Positions 10,662 to 23,836 of a DNA stretch of 64,000 nt are shown piece after piece. The DNA lies in contig JAGPYM010000005.1 of assembly GCA_020736575.1 (NCBI GenBank), positions 2,108,001 through 2,172,000 on the forward strand. Reading direction: 5' to 3'. Every line of letters begins with the position of its first letter. The first letter of the stretch is position 1. The notes under the pieces are model-generated. The model was not told the DNA's origin and searched no databases. It was given only the letters and a program-made list of their open reading frames with translations. The position numbers and the translations under genes are program-made. Source of the stretch: Thelonectria olida. Lineage: Eukaryota; Ascomycota; Sordariomycetes; Hypocreales; Nectriaceae.

Positions 10662-13600
10662 ATGTCCGGGTGATCCCCCCGCAAAAACATCATGCTACAG
10701 AAACGCTGACATGCAGACAATGCAGACATTCACTTACCGGTACGAAGACAAAACATGGCGCATCCTTGGCAAGTGGCTTCTGGGAATAAACAGCTGCCTA
10801 AAGTCTAGTGTCTTTACCCCCGCTGTCCCCCCACAGTCGCCTGCTCGCATGAGGCTCATTGCTTGCAGGGCAACTTGATGGCCTTGTTCACTCAAGTCTC
10901 ATTGAACGAACGAGAGCTTTTCCTCGGCAAATGATCAAGTCATTGGGCACATTACCTGCAGCGGCTTCACCGAACCTGCAGGCTCGACAGCCGGCATCAT
11001 CCCTCCCCTTCCTGATCTTGATCTTTTGCGTGCCTTCGCAGCTGGGGGGGAATCCTGCGAGCCCCAGGGCCTTTTGAGTTAGCGGCGAGAGCGCGATCAA
11101 AACGGCAATGATGATCAGGACCAAGCAGCCAACATGTTGCAGGGGGGCGACGAGCAAATGCCGAGGAGGGGTGGGACCAACAGCCTTCCGAAGTACTCTG
11201 CCAGTGGTGAGCAGATTGATAACTTCTTCAGGCTGTTGGTTGGTGAAAGGCGCATGAGAAAGAAATCCTCTGCCTCCCTCCTGGGGAGGTTACGTGGCCC
11301 TGTGACTGTCCCCCAACGTCCATTCGTCGCCGTTGCTCTCCTCCTTCTTCTAGCGTGTTGACAATATCCGTAATTCTAGCTGCTAAGCATCCTTCTCTGT
11401 CTTGGCTATTGAATGACCTGGCCGTGGAGTCGCCGACATTGGCTTGTCGGCCGAAATACAGGGTGCTGGATGGGAATGCAACGTGACCTTGCTCCACCAG
11501 CGTCAGTCAGTGTCACCCTTGGCCACGATGATCCTTTACGACATGGTATCGTTAGCACAGATTAGCTTCTTCTCTGGGAAAGCTTCTGCTGCAGTTTCGT
11601 ATGTCCTCCTATGAGCGGCCTCCCTCCCGCGAGGCCGCCGGATTCCGGTCAACACATTTCGGTCAGGCAACCCCTCGTGGCTTCGCGTTGGTTGTCAACC
11701 ACCACCAGTTGGGACCCGAAAGGTTGGCATTTATTATCAGATGGTGCTAAAGATCCAGGCCAGGTTAGGCTCATTCCCTGTCTGTCCAAGCGTCCGAGTC
11801 AGCAGCTGAGACATTTCACTTCTAGCCTGATCATCTTTTTCCTCTCTGATGAGTTTCAGCTCCCAAACTGAAAGACATCCCGCGCGGTGATCCTCGTTCA
11901 CAAACGATGATCCTGTCCCGGGGGTTCGGACAGTTCCACAGCCATGGGATGAAATCGGGAAAATGGCGTTACCTGCTCGTCCTGTCTGAGCGTTTTCCTA
12001 ATCCCTCTCTCACTCCGGAGTCCGCTTGACCTCGCGCTCAACAACCCGTGCGGGTCCGAAACGTCCGAAGCAAGCGAGCTTATATCCATCTAACTTATAA
12101 TAACACGGCCTGGGTATTTTGCGTGCGTAGTATCCCCAAGTCCCGGAAACTCGTGGGTCTTAAAAAATGCCAGCGGCTTTTGGGGACCTCGGAAGATCCC
12201 CACTAGATCTAAGTCATTGTCGGCTTCTTGGCCCGTCAAATAGTACACGCCTTTTTCCCTTTTCATCAGTCATCATGGACGTCTAACGGTGGCAATGCGG
12301 AACCATAGATGATTCGGCGAGGAACTATCCAGGGGAAAAGGGCTACGGATACGGGTTAGGGAGCAGAGGGGGCTGAAAACTCGACCTAGTGCTTCCATCC
12401 CAACACACAATGGAGCCCGGCTTAAGATCCACGTCGTATTGCTCGCAGACAGTCACCATTCATGCCATATGTCAGTTCATCCTTCACATGCAAATCATCT
12501 CGATGATGGACCGGTCTTCATGTTGCCCATGTTGCCTTACAAGCGGGGTGTCACATTAGATCAGACTGATCAGTGCCTCGCAAAGACCAACATTCCAAGC
12601 ACGGATCTTGAGCTATTAGTTCGGTCACAGAATCCTCACGACAGCAAACGGCCCTAATATCGAATGCACAAGCCACAGCCGAGTCCAACTTCCTTATTCA
12701 TCCACCTCGATGGGCAGCATCTCACGCGACCATCAGCGCAGCTGCAGCCCGGCAGTGGGCCGAGAACCACAAGGCTGGTGAAAAAAATGCAGACCGAAAG
12801 GAGTTTAGACAGAGATCAAATCCAAATGGAGAGGCTATTAGGTAGCTAAATGGCAATAATGACATGTTCTGGAATCTAAATGTCAGAATTTTCAGTGGCC
12901 AATATTCCGGAGTGTCGGGGGGGGCAAAGTGGGAACGGAGGCTACCGACTACCGACATGAACTCATGGAGTCACGTCACCATTCACCCAATGATATCAAT
13001 GGCTTGGGTTGCCTCAGGATACTGAAGTCAGAAACACCTCCGACAAGCAACGGCAAATAATCACATACTTCGCATGGGAGGCGTCGTCGCTCACTTAGCA
13101 GGAGGCATCCCATTGACTGTACTATCTTGCAAGGCTACTTTTGTTGCGATACCTACTGAAAATACAACATCAACTACACTGTGAATAGGATTACGAGAGG
13201 CCTTTATCTTGACTTGGCGTGTCTTGCTCCAACGACACAACGACAACGCGCATCGAGATTTATTGCAGGTGGCAGGGCTGGATACCCGATCACCCAGAAA
13301 CCCAAGAGAACGAACCATGATCCAGTTTCATTACCCACGTGGCTATGAATAGACGGAATGGATACGGAAAAGGCCTCTGCCTGTCGTTACAAGAGGGGTC
13401 AGCTATGCTGCAGCACTGGAAGCGAGTTACAGATTTCCCAGCCGTTGAAAGAAGCAGGTATAATGTCCGAAGAAGTCTCACTTGGCAGCCCACGCTGCCG
13501 TGGGGGGATTGTCAGACATTCAAATCATGAATGACACTTACGTAACCACTCAAGTTGGTTGATCCCTCCAAGCAGTCGAGGCCATGCCATTTCGGGGGCT

Positions 13601-16600
13601 CCGTTTCCACGTACGTGAAGGGGACGGAACCTCCGTCCAGGAGACTATTGAAGAAAATCCGGAGATGATACCAACTTGGGCTTTCTTACAGAACGGAGAT
13701 TATGGCTATCAATCTCTGGGCAATACCACAGGTACTATCACTCTTCACTGCCGTCATGGGAATGGACTAGACTGTCACATCCCAAGTTGTCGCCGAGGAA
13801 CTCCATAGGTTATGGGCTAACAAAACGCACCTACGGCCAGGGCCATTTTCCGTTTGAGCTTCATTACGCGGCAAGCTTCTCAAGAAATACTATATCAGCT
13901 CGTCAGAGAGTTCTATTGCGTTGGCTAGGCGAGTTTCGCAAGTATCGATTGCTTTCTTCTCTAGAATCGGGACCTCAGTAAGCCTAATCCCGTGCAATCA
14001 AGGTTGCCGTCACGCAACTACTATTTACTATGACCTTATGTGAGCGCTATGAATTTAGAGTTGCTCCGTCTAGGCAGATGATAAGGGCTCAGTCTCGGGT
14101 CTTGCAGAGTCTTGTCATTCCCCTATTAACGCTTTCTCGAGAGTCTGTCCCAATTTACCCATCCCCATTCAACTCCATATCCCATGAATGCCCTCGATAT
14201 ATCACCGAGTGACATGCGCAAAATCTCGGTCTCGCAATTGCTCCGTTAGCTCGCGGAAGATACACGTTCAGGAGGTTCTTCATATTTTGGTTCCACCGGA
14301 ATGTCGACGCCAAGATGATGATCTGATAGATAGAATTCGGGTCACGGACGACGAGTCACGGCCCTTGAATTCGGTACTGGAGTCTCTTTGTAACACGATT
14401 CATACTTTCTAGACTCCAATAACTCGCTAGGCTTGACGCGCTCATTCCACGAGAGGCAGCAGGGGTACGATTGTGATGCTAGAGTACCAACCACATCACC
14501 TGAGTAAACTCGACTACGGACGTGGCTCGTTTCGCTGAAACTGGCAAGAAGTTGTTGCTGATGACCAATCAGAGACTTACTCAGCTAATGGGTTCTGTGA
14601 AACATTGCCAAACCGGAGGCCATTTAATGTTACTATACCTGAATATATAAAGTACTAGTCGTAGCATTGCAAATGTGCAAGCGTTATGCCTTGATCCTTT
14701 TGAATAGCTATCACAAGGCTCTTTCATATGAGACCACCAAGCACATCCTAAGACGCGGTCGAACCTTGATTCGACGGTTTCTTTAGGTTCGCAGAATCCC
14801 AGTCATCTAATGCCAGCTGGAGTGTTTACAGCCTGTCTATGAGCGCAAGAATACGACACGGGGCGTTTCCCAAAACCATAATTGTAGTCGAGTGGAGGTC
14901 AGGCGAGTGAGAACAACATCCAGGCCAGTCTTCTTCCTTCCTCTCTCAATCATGGGCACAGGCAGTCGTCAAAGTCAGTGACCGAATGACAAGCCCATCT
15001 TGCGGCAAAGGACCGTTGGCAAACACAAAATCACTGTCAAGATCTCGGTTACTGCACCCTATATGCCCTGGTTGGGAACGGACATCCAGATACATGTGTT
15101 GATCACTGAGCAGGATGCTGATCAAAAACCAGTCCTCAGAAGGTTGATCTGGTAAACTGTAGAATACTCCAGTATATTGAGTGTTCTAAATTCAATAGAA
15201 TTATGTCATTACAATTAGTTCAGCTCTTTCAATTCAGAAGTATATGTTTTCGCAGATATCCCCCAAGAGCATCACAATAGTGGCCTGAACGATGAATTTT
15301 CCAAGTCTTAAACAAGGAAGAGGAAGTCCACATAATTCAGAAAAGAAGCCGTATTAAGATAGCCGGGAGGAAGACGGGGTTCCCTGGGTATATATACCAG
15401 TTAGTTGAAGTCAACAATTCTCTCAAGGGCTAGACAGTCCTGTGTGTTTTCTAAACAGCATGCCCCTCATTTCTGAGCTTGAGATACTCGTAGATAATAC
15501 ATCAACCATCCCAAGAATAGAATGTAGTCAAGCTATAATCACAGACGCGCAACGGCTCTTTCATCAGAAAGTCGCCTTACCAAGTCCAACGGAACTCGCT
15601 CAAACTCGCATATAAGGAGAAACTGGACTCTTTGCTGCAGCGCATATCGACATGAACGCAATGGCATAACGGGGATGTCTCGTAAGGTCCGAGGCTAACA
15701 TGAGACAGACGGACGCAGTACTCACGAAAATGATGGTGTTTCTCTGTCAAACGATGCATTGATAATCTCTAAATAAGTGAAACAGAAGATGGAGACGAAA
15801 ATAAGCGATCAAATATAGAATTCCACATTTCCTTACGTGTCATTGTCAAATACGAGGCCCAACGAAGGACAACACACTGGCCATCAACGTGAGCAATACA
15901 GTGCAATGTTAATGAGACGGTCTCCCGCCACAGTAGATATAGTCAAATCATCAAATCGTATTCGGAAGGTGAGATTTATTCGCGCAGTCTCAGCAAATTG
16001 AGGAAGTGAAGCCTCCCTCAACATGACGTAAGGTATGTGTCAAGTTCTGACAGATTGAAGGACAGCTGGCACAGAGCTTCCCACCCTTCTACCAGCTCAT
16101 TGTCGCATCATTCAAGCTATACACTTGCAATACGAATAAAATGAGCTTCATTCTCCTAAATATAACGCGATACATGTCGTCACGATCGATTGTGCTTGTT
16201 TCGGAGCAACCAAGTGTTTGGAGAGGTGCTTACCCTAGAGCCACGGCGCAAAAGTAACAAAAAAACAACAAAACAAACCAAATAAGACAAAGTCACGGTT
16301 GGAACAGAAAAGTAATGAAATGTACATTTGAATGGAAAAGACTCGTTGAAGACGCCGGTTCAACTTTGTAATCCCGGGACAAAATAGGGATCTTCAGTCA
16401 GATCGATTGGTAGAATTGACCATAACACTGTGTTGAGCCGGGACGAGCCTCAAGGGGATACGAGAACAGGGGCGGCCAATTTCCCAGGAAACCTCCTTCC
16501 AATTACACTGTGTCCTAGCTTGTGTCGCCAGAGTTTGGTCCAAATGTTCAGCTGTTTCACATCTAGGCAGTTGAGGCTCTTGGCACCCGCGTCAAAGCTC

Positions 16601-18670
16601 AGCCTCGGTTCAAATGAGGTGTTTGTGGTGAACGAACAACTACTTCATCGTATCTCCGGATAAAGCGGTCCCCATTTGTTAACTAGTTTACACCTGGACT
16701 TGGCCCCATCGGCGATGACAGACGCCCAAAGCAACACGCGGAAACGTTGCGCCGTTCTGCAGCTTATGTGCAGTGAGTGACGACGGGAGCCAGGGTTGTC
16801 ATGCGCGATGACCATTGTTTACGAGAGCCTTGTTAGCCGACTAAGCGATCTGATCATGTTTACACAAGATTGACAGGCTGAATGCCTCGTGCCGGCTCCG
16901 TTACCTTCCTCATAATGGGATAGTCGCCCACGAGCATGCAATTGTGCCGTTGTCTTACGCGTACTTCGTACGGTACGTAGTGCAAATAAACATCAAGCCC
17001 AGCCATCGCAATTCTTCCACCCCTGCCCGGGCTCGAAGGATCCCGGGACTTGTTTAGTTGCGTGGTGATGGCGGGGGAATCGCGCCAACGGCCCCATGAT
17101 GTTTGCTCGACACTGGCTTCATGGATAACTGGAAGCTTATCGTCAGCTAGTCTATTCAGCGGGTGGAACATGGCTACGGAAAAAGTCTCCGAGAAAATGG
17201 TGAGACCTTGAAGTCATTGCTGGATCCTGTTGCGTCGTCGCAACAAGTTGTCCCCTTTCATCCTCAGAGGTCAACGACACAATTATGGGATTATGCGAGA
17301 TGTCATATTGGGATGGGAAGCGCAGTCATCTCTGCATGTCGTTGTTGGATTCACCACAGCGCTGCATTTGTCCGGGATTAATTGATCCAAGTCGCCGACA
17401 CGAGGAGGATTGCGAGAGAAGGAGACGGAAAGCAGGGGTCATTAATAAGAAGACGCATACGTGATGGGGAATGTTCGCGCACGCACGTTTCTGCTCGGGC
17501 ATTTCCTCTTTGTTTTCTCCTGTTGCTTGTTTCTCTCTGACAGCGACTTGGCTTGCTTTGACCTTGGATGCAACCCTTGTCCCTGCTCACCGGAATAGCT
17601 CAGTTGAGGAGCGGCTCGGTTCCCATGCACCGTCCTCTCAGGTATCAGCTCCGACGCATTGTGCAGATCTGGTGGACTGACTGTCCACGTACATCCATCC
17701 GGACACAGCTCCCCTCCAATATGCCCCCCTCCCTTGCTGTAGTGGACACTCAACAACACGTACCGAGCTCAATAGATTGTTTCCTGGCATAAATTTACGG
17801 AGACGGTGAGGAGGAGACGCTGCGAACGCGTCCCAATCAGGCTCCCTTTTGCGAGCGAACCATGAGCTGAGCTGAGCTGTTCAAGGAGAGACCAGACCCT
17901 CGGACCTGGGTCTGCTCAGTCGCACCCGGCTGGGGCGGTCTCCATCTCGTACCGTCACATTGATGAAAAGCAATGGATGGATTGCAAAGTCTGCTACAGC
18001 CAACATGCAGCAGCCCTACATCGAACGAGACCATCAATTGGTCTGCTGACCCGTTCTGCGTGTAACACACACCGACGAGACCGTCACTTATCTCATCCTC
18101 TTCTTCCCTCCTCTTCCTTCTTAGTCACTTACTCCACTTTATTGTAATTCTTCCGAAAGATGCGTGCATATCGGGCTTGGGAAATACGAGTCTCTCGCCA
18201 GCGTGTCCCGCTCTTGGAATGGCTGCAGCCAACCGCCGTCCCTTCAATACCACCACCACCCGCCCACGAGTCCACCACACACACTTCATGCACTCAGCTA
18301 CTGTAATGCTGCCGTCTCTTTCAGGCACCAGGAACCGGAGATTACGGAAATGGGTCGATACCAATCGACAGCTGGCTGGACGAAGGAGTTCCCCCAATTC
18401 TCGAACGCCTCAATCGTCTGCCCCTCCCGTCTCCCACACATTAAATCTCTCTCCCGATGTGGCGTCAATTGCAGGTGTGCTATTTTCAATTCTAGTATCA
18501 TGGGTTCCTTGACGATACCTGAAATCGGACGCGGCCCGTCAAGTGGGATCGCCCGTGGCAAAAGACAAGGCTCCTTGACACTACCCATGATATGTGCCCA
18601 TCTCTCAGCCAGCCAGTGGCCCGGACGCCACGTTCACCCTTGTGTGAGTGGTACAATGCCGACTTGGATA

Positions 18671-18718
18671 TTGGCTTGGCACAGCTTTGGCTTGGCACAG
18701 CTTTGGCTTGGCACAGCT
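18671..18718 (+). repeat. Three perfect copies of a 16-bp tandem repeat
   Basis: The unit TTGGCTTGGCACAGCT occurs at 18671, 18687 and 18703 without mismatch. It lies about 400 bp upstream of the CE4 deacetylase start, so it may be promoter-linked or simply a minisatellite. Confidence 0.9.
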
Positions 18719-18985
18719 GCGTTCGTCATGATGTTTGGGCAGAGGTGCGGAGAAATGGACCGGCTTGTCTGGGATCGCTACTAGGGTCCCCGGGGAGGAG
18801 GGGAGGACGGCATCCTTCTTCCTTCTTGCTCTTCGACGGTGGATGTTGGGTGAGGTTTTTAGTTTAGCATGCGCTGGTTGCCAAGAGCAGATACGTGCAT
18901 GCACCTTGGGGCCCAGGATGCACAGCTCACCGGCTATTGTTGAGCTATTGCTGTGTGCGTGCATTGGGATGGATCATGGAACGGA

Positions 18986-18992
18986 TATATAT
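18986..18992 (+). promoter_or_regulatory. TATA-like element of the deacetylase gene
   Basis: TATATAT lies inside GATATATATC, about 138 bp upstream of the ATG at 19124. The position suits a fungal TATA box with a leader of roughly 100 nt. Confidence 0.45.
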
Positions 18993-19123
18993 CCCCCAGC
19001 GCCCGCTCTGGGTCGAGAGAGAGGCCTCGTTGTCGATCCCATCACGTCGGAACGAAACATCTTCTCTGGTCTGCTTCAGACTCGTCCACTCGTTCTAACC
19101 CGTCCAGTCATTCGTTTCGAACC

Positions 19124-21040
19124 ATGAAGAGCTTGAGTGCCACTGTCCTCGCCGCGGCTGCGGCCGCCTCCGTGGCCAGCGCCAGGACTCTTCCGGCGCC
19201 GCGACATCTTGAGGAGAGACAGCAGTCCACCAATGGACGATGCGGTACCGGCTTCGGCACTGTGTGTTCAAGTACTGAGTGCTGTTCCAGTGCTGGGTAA
19301 GTCAATTGCTGCCATGACGCAATTGGGTCCGACTAACCTCGTCCAAGGTGGTGTGGCAATGGCTTGCTCTACTGCTCGGCGCCGTCCTGCCAGATCGACT
19401 ACGGCCCAGCTTGCGATGCCAATGTCAAGCCCTCGGGCCCCGACACGACAAACATTGCCCGACCCAAGCTGGGAACTGTTGCGTATGGACAAGCCATCTA
19501 CCACTGCGAGGAGTATGGTGACATTGCCCTCACATATGACGACGGTCCATACAACTATACCGAGTATCTCCTCGACCTCCTCAAGGTAAGCTTGCATCCG
19601 CCGACACTTCCATCAGCCCCGGTTCCATACTGACACGCATCGCAGCAATATGATGCCAAGGCAACATTCTACATCACGGGCAGAAACCTCGGCAAGGGCG
19701 CCATCAACGATCCCACCACGCCCTGGCCCGCCCTCATCAAGCGCATGGTCAACGAAGGCCACCAGATCGCCAGCCACACATGGTCTCACCAGCGCCTCAC
19801 GACGCTCAGCAAGGCCAAGTTCTGGAACCAGATGATATTCAACGAAATCGCCTTTGCCGACCTCCTGGGATACTTCCCAACCTACATGCGCCCTCCGTAC
19901 TCGGCCAGCAACACCACCACCGACGCCTGGCTCGGCGAGCTGGGCTACCACATCACGTACTTCAATCTGGACACGGAAGGCTACCTGCACGACAGCGCCA
20001 GCACCATCCAGACGTCAAAGGACATCTGGGACGCTGCCGTCGAGGGCAAGGACCCCACGACCACCAAGTGGCTGGAGATTGAGCACGACCCCGTGTACCA
20101 GTCGGTGCACAACCTGACCGAGCACATGCTCAAGTCGCTCAAGGCCAACGGCTTCAACTCTGTCACCGTCGGCGAGTGCCTCGGCGACGCCAAAGCCAAC
20201 TGGTACCGCTCCGTGTCGGGCTCTGGAACCACGTCGAGCACGACAAAGACGTCCACCACCAAGACGTCGACTTCGACATCGACGGCCACATATCCCGCCA
20301 CGACCAATGGCCGGTGCGGACCCAACCAGGGCAACCAGTCTTGCAAGGACGAGCCCGGTGCAAAATGCTGCTCTGCCGCTGGATGGTGCGGTGCCACGAC
20401 AGACCACTGTGGCACTGGCTGCCAGTCCCTGTTCGGAAACTGCGGCTCTTCTTCCTCATCGTCGTCTTCGACTTCCAAGACCACGACTTCCAAGACCACG
20501 ACTTCCACCACATCAACCACCGTCTCGGCTTCACAACCTGCCTCAACCAACGGCCGGTGCGGTTCCAGCTACGGCGGCCAGACGTGCAAGTACGAGCCAC
20601 TCGGCGAGACATGCTGTTCCCCCGCCGGCTGGTGCGGCTCGACAACGGACCACTGCGGTACCGGCTGCCAGTCTCAATACGGGACATGCGGCACCTCGTC
20701 CTCGTCCTCGTCAGTCAAAGTCTCGTCGTCCTCGTCAGTCAAAGTCTCGTCGTCCTCGTCAGTCAAAGTCTCGTCGTCCTCGTCAGTCAAAGTCTCGTCG
20801 TCCTCGTCAGTCAAAGTCTCGTCATCCTCGACATCGACGACCAAGAAGCCGACGAGCACAAGCACCGCCAGCGTGCCCATCAGCACCAACGGCCGATGCG
20901 GCATCAACTTTGGCGGCACGAGCTGCATCAAAGAACCCGGCGCGACGTGCTGCTCTCAAGCTGGATGGTGCGGTTCGTCGACGGCGCACTGCGGAACAGG
21001 ATGCCAGAGCGGCTACGGAACATGCGGCTCTTCCAACTGA
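19124..21040 (+). CDS. CE4 chitin deacetylase-like enzyme with four CBM18 modules
   Basis: Three exons (19124..19296, 19348..19585, 19646..21040) encode 601 residues. The first intron splits the first chitin-binding module. Domain order: signal peptide (about 1-20), CBM18 (about 35-80, hevein-like Cys pattern with GWCGNG), NodB polysaccharide deacetylase, Ser/Thr linker, then three more CBM18 modules each starting NGRCG and separated by Ser/Thr-rich linkers. NodB motifs are present: TYDDGPY (catalytic Asp and metal Asp), SHTWSH (two metal-binding His), MRPPYS, and IEHDPVYQ with the late His. The known family reaction removes N-acetyl groups from chitin or chito-oligomers. In fungi such secreted enzymes remodel the wall or hide chitin fragments from host receptors. 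The last linker contains an exact tandem repeat. Confidence in the family is high; the exact substrate is open. Confidence 0.93.
20713..20832 (+). repeat. In-frame 24-bp tandem repeat, five copies
   Basis: Units start at 20713, 20737, 20761, 20785 and 20809 and encode the eight-residue unit SVKVSSSS. The first four are essentially identical and the last differs by two bases. It extends the linker between the last two CBM18 modules and is likely to vary in copy number between strains. Confidence 0.9.
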
Positions 21041-23287
21041 TTGATGAATCTTCTAATGGACTAATGAGAAGGGACACACCTGCATGGAACGGGTAATGAT
21101 AAGGGAACGCACATGATGTGTTGGGGAGAGGGAACAAAACAAAACGGGCAAACTTCTTCGCTTCTACTTCTTTGCACATATAACGCGATGGGTATTTTTT
21201 TTCTTCTGGCTAATTGATAATGGGGGACTAATTGAATATACGGTCAACCAATGCTTACGGCATCAAACATTCCTCGTCAAGTGGTTCATTGCAATTACAC
21301 TGCGCATCCCGTGGCGTCACATGTCTCATTCCCTCTCATCTCGTCTGGCCTCGTCTCGCCTCGCTTTATCACCCACTGACAAAACACCATGGCACCTTCG
21401 ATCCACCCACTGATAAAACCGTCTCAACCTAAAAACAACGCTTGTTGAGTCAAGAACTCCATTCCTGGTAGCTGGCTCTGAAGTGTTTGGTTCCCCTTTG
21501 TGGCTTGGGGCTCGACAAGCCCTCAGCAAGATGGCTTCCAATCACGTCGTCGAATTATCGGAGCTGTGGTTCCGCGGTCGGACGTGGTAGTTTTTCCGTC
21601 TTTGATCCGGCCGTTGATCTGCACATCTTGTCAATTGGCAGCTCACCGAACTTGTTCAAGCGTGAGCGTGAGATGGCGGTCCAGCGGCAGCCATCTGTCA
21701 GCATGCAGGGGTTGGCGGGAGGATTCTCAGGGGTAGGGAGAAGCAAAGAGGATGCAAATGCAACTTTGTCATCCATTCAGTCTCCATCAGAGGAAGACTG
21801 ATTCTATTTTACAATGTTTGCGCCATTGAGACAGGGCCCCTTGGCCATCAGTGGCCCCTTTACGTCCTTTTCCCATCTCCTCCAATGCTATTCACCACCA
21901 TCACCAAAGAAACAACCGAAAACGTGCCACATCAGAAAGAGAAGGTCAGTGTTCCAAAAGAGGCGCTCGTCAGCTGCTCGAGCCAATCTTTCTTAGTGCA
22001 CCCACAGCCCCCCTGGTGGCATGGCCGAGATCTACTTCGTAAACAACTCACATCTTGGGTGCAAGGTGCTTATGGCTTGCGTCCTTGAATCAACCTCCCA
22101 TCAAAGCCCGCTTGGATCAAGCTTCCATTGGCCAGACAGCACCCTCAGCTCCTCCTCCCTAGTTTCAGGGCTGAGTCCTTGGGTCGCGGCGCCGTCTGGA
22201 AACCTCCGGCTCCCAAGTGCCGCTAGCGTCAATGCCAGGTTTCTGGGGGGGTAAAGTAAAGGCCATCTCGCGACCGATTCGTGCCACCTGTGCGAAGATT
22301 CGAACAGCACCAAGGTCAGGGGAGAGGAGCGACCAGCCCGGACAAGTGTCAGGCAGTGCGGGCGCTTGAAGCTCAGCTGTGCTTCAGCAAGTTCAGCTTG
22401 GAGATGTTATCTACGAAGTGGTGTTGTCGATGTGCTGTTCAGCATCTGGGGGGTGCCCGCCATCTCAAGCGAGAGAGGACTCCATCGTGACTCGCAGACA
22501 GGCAGCGCATCTCTTCCTCTGCCGAGTACGAATACCTCTAGGACCGACTGACTACCACTGTCGGTAGTTTAATTGCGATGACATCTCTGGCTGGAATCCC
22601 CATCATCATCATACTACGGAGTATGCCTGCCGTAAGGCTGATCCCCCCAGCCCTTTGTCCCGTCCAGGTCGCCGATGGCAATCCCAATCACGACTATGCA
22701 CTCGCCAGGACCGGTCTGGCCACAACGCCCCTGGTTAGCTCCAATATCTCTCTTCTTACTGGCCAACTGCTCTTCTCGAGTGAAAGAAACAAGGTCTCTC
22801 GGTTCACCCACCCGAACACCGCCACCCCTAACCAACCACTCCTCGCCGGATAGTGGTGGAGCGCGCTTGGGACCCATGATTGCTTCACAGTATTATTAGA
22901 CCTCATTTCATCAAAATATCTCTTCTCCAGATTACCAGAGAATCAGCCTAGCGTTTGGGGCAAGCATCCTTAAGTTGTTCCGAGTCTGGATAAGCGCTTT
23001 GCCTAAGAAAGTTCAGGCCCAGACGTGTTGAACCGTTGCTGGTAGGCCTACCAAGCTGTCTTGTATTTCAGAGAGCTGAACATTGACTGGTCTGTGTCTG
23101 TGAAGTCTGTGTGCGGCTGAGGAGACGATTGTTTGTATAAAGAGGGCTTCTTGTCCCTCTATCTAGAGGAACCTCCTCCTAGCAGATCCATCCATCCCTC
23201 CATAACCGTTTCTCTCCTCATCATCTCCCCTCTCCTACAACTCAACCATCACTTCTAAGTGCCATCGATCTTGTGAATACCTTCAAG
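21041..23287. other. Intergenic region, 2.2 kb
   Basis: It holds the 3' flank of the deacetylase gene and the promoter of the small surface-protein gene. Short ORFs here have no signal peptide or domain. The final 130 bases before 23288 are C/T-rich leader-like sequence. Confidence 0.5.
23136..23141 (+). promoter_or_regulatory. TATA box of the small surface-protein gene
   Basis: TATAAA lies about 150 bp upstream of the ATG at 23288 and is followed by a pyrimidine-rich leader. Confidence 0.5.
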
Positions 23288-23836
23288 ATGCAGTCCAAAA
23301 TCATCCTCGCCACCACTCTCCTCGCTGCCGTCGCCTCGGCCGACAACTTCATGGTTCACCCCCAGATGCGTCGTGACCTCGAGGCCCGCGCCACTGCCAC
23401 TGCCACCAGCCCCTTCGATGACTGCCAGCTAGCCATCTTCTCGGCCTACTCAGACGTGCCTACTCCCCCCTCGGCCATCATCTCTGATGCCCTCGAGCAC
23501 CCGCAGACCGACCCTTGCGACTTCACCACGCCCGCCAGCCTCAGCAAGGAGTACAAGAGCTACAGCTCCGAGATCATGTCCTGGTACACTGATCACTCCA
23601 AGGAGATCGCGGACGCCGTCTCCAGCTGCCCTTCGCTCTCCCAGTACGCCTCCATCGTGCCCACCTGCAACAAGAACGGCGACAGCAAGGCTACTGCTAC
23701 GGCCACCTCTGGATCGAAGAGCGCCGACTCGACCAAGGCCAGCGACGACTCTGAGAAGACTGGCGCTGCCTCTCACAACACTGGCATGGCTGCTGCTGCC
23801 ATGGCTGCTGCTGGTTTCGTCGTTGCCCTTCTGTAA
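23288..23836 (+). CDS. Small secreted GPI-anchor-type surface protein
   Basis: A single exon of 182 residues. The start is the ATG at 23288; the in-frame GTG 15 bases earlier is not a credible start. The signal peptide is MQSKIILATTLLAAVASA. The mature domain (about 20-130) has four Cys (DDCQLAIF, TDPCDFT, SSCPSL and PTCNK), probably two disulfides. A Ser/Thr/Ala-rich stretch follows, and the protein ends in a hydrophobic tail (AAAAMAAAGFVVALL) with small residues upstream. This is the usual pattern of a GPI-anchored wall or membrane protein. The strong codon bias towards C-ending codons and the TATA box suggest high expression (inference). I do not recognise a named family. Confidence 0.85.
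   Translation: MQSKIILATTLLAAVASADNFMVHPQMRRDLEARATATATSPFDDCQLAIFSAYSDVPTPPSAIISDALEHPQTDPCDFTTPASLSKEYKSYSSEIMSWYTDHSKEIADAVSSCPSLSQYASIVPTCNKNGDSKATATATSGSKSADSTKASDDSEKTGAASHNTGMAAAAMAAAGFVVALL

Larger units (their letters stand above)
9784..19123. other. 9.3-kb gene-free interval
   Basis: No ORF here shows signal peptide, domain or splice structure that I can support. It holds the promoter of the siderophore transporter (about 9784-10400), simple T and CT tracts, and GC-balanced sequence to about 13.9 kb. From about 14.4 to 16.4 kb the sequence is stop-rich: almost no frame of 60 codons exists on either strand. From 16.4 to 19.1 kb it is mixed, with a 16-bp tandem repeat at 18671. No inverted repeats or transposase fragments were recognised. 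It may contain non-coding RNA genes or decayed elements, which I cannot show. Confidence 0.5.

Noticed and set aside
12439..14412. Several 60-100 codon frames
   Set aside because: No domain, signal peptide or splice-consistent extension; length is within chance expectation.
17592..17660. tRNA-like D-arm (TAGCTCAGTTG with a GCTC/GAGC stem)
   Set aside because: No anticodon arm, T-arm (GGTTCRANTCC) or acceptor pairing follows.
18164..18784. 206-codon frame on the plus strand
   Set aside because: No signal peptide, domain or credible composition; it includes the 16-bp tandem repeat and ends without family resemblance.
20176..21096. 306- and 245-codon frames overlapping the deacetylase
   Set aside because: Alternative frames of the CBM18 and linker region; the CE4 frame explains the sequence.
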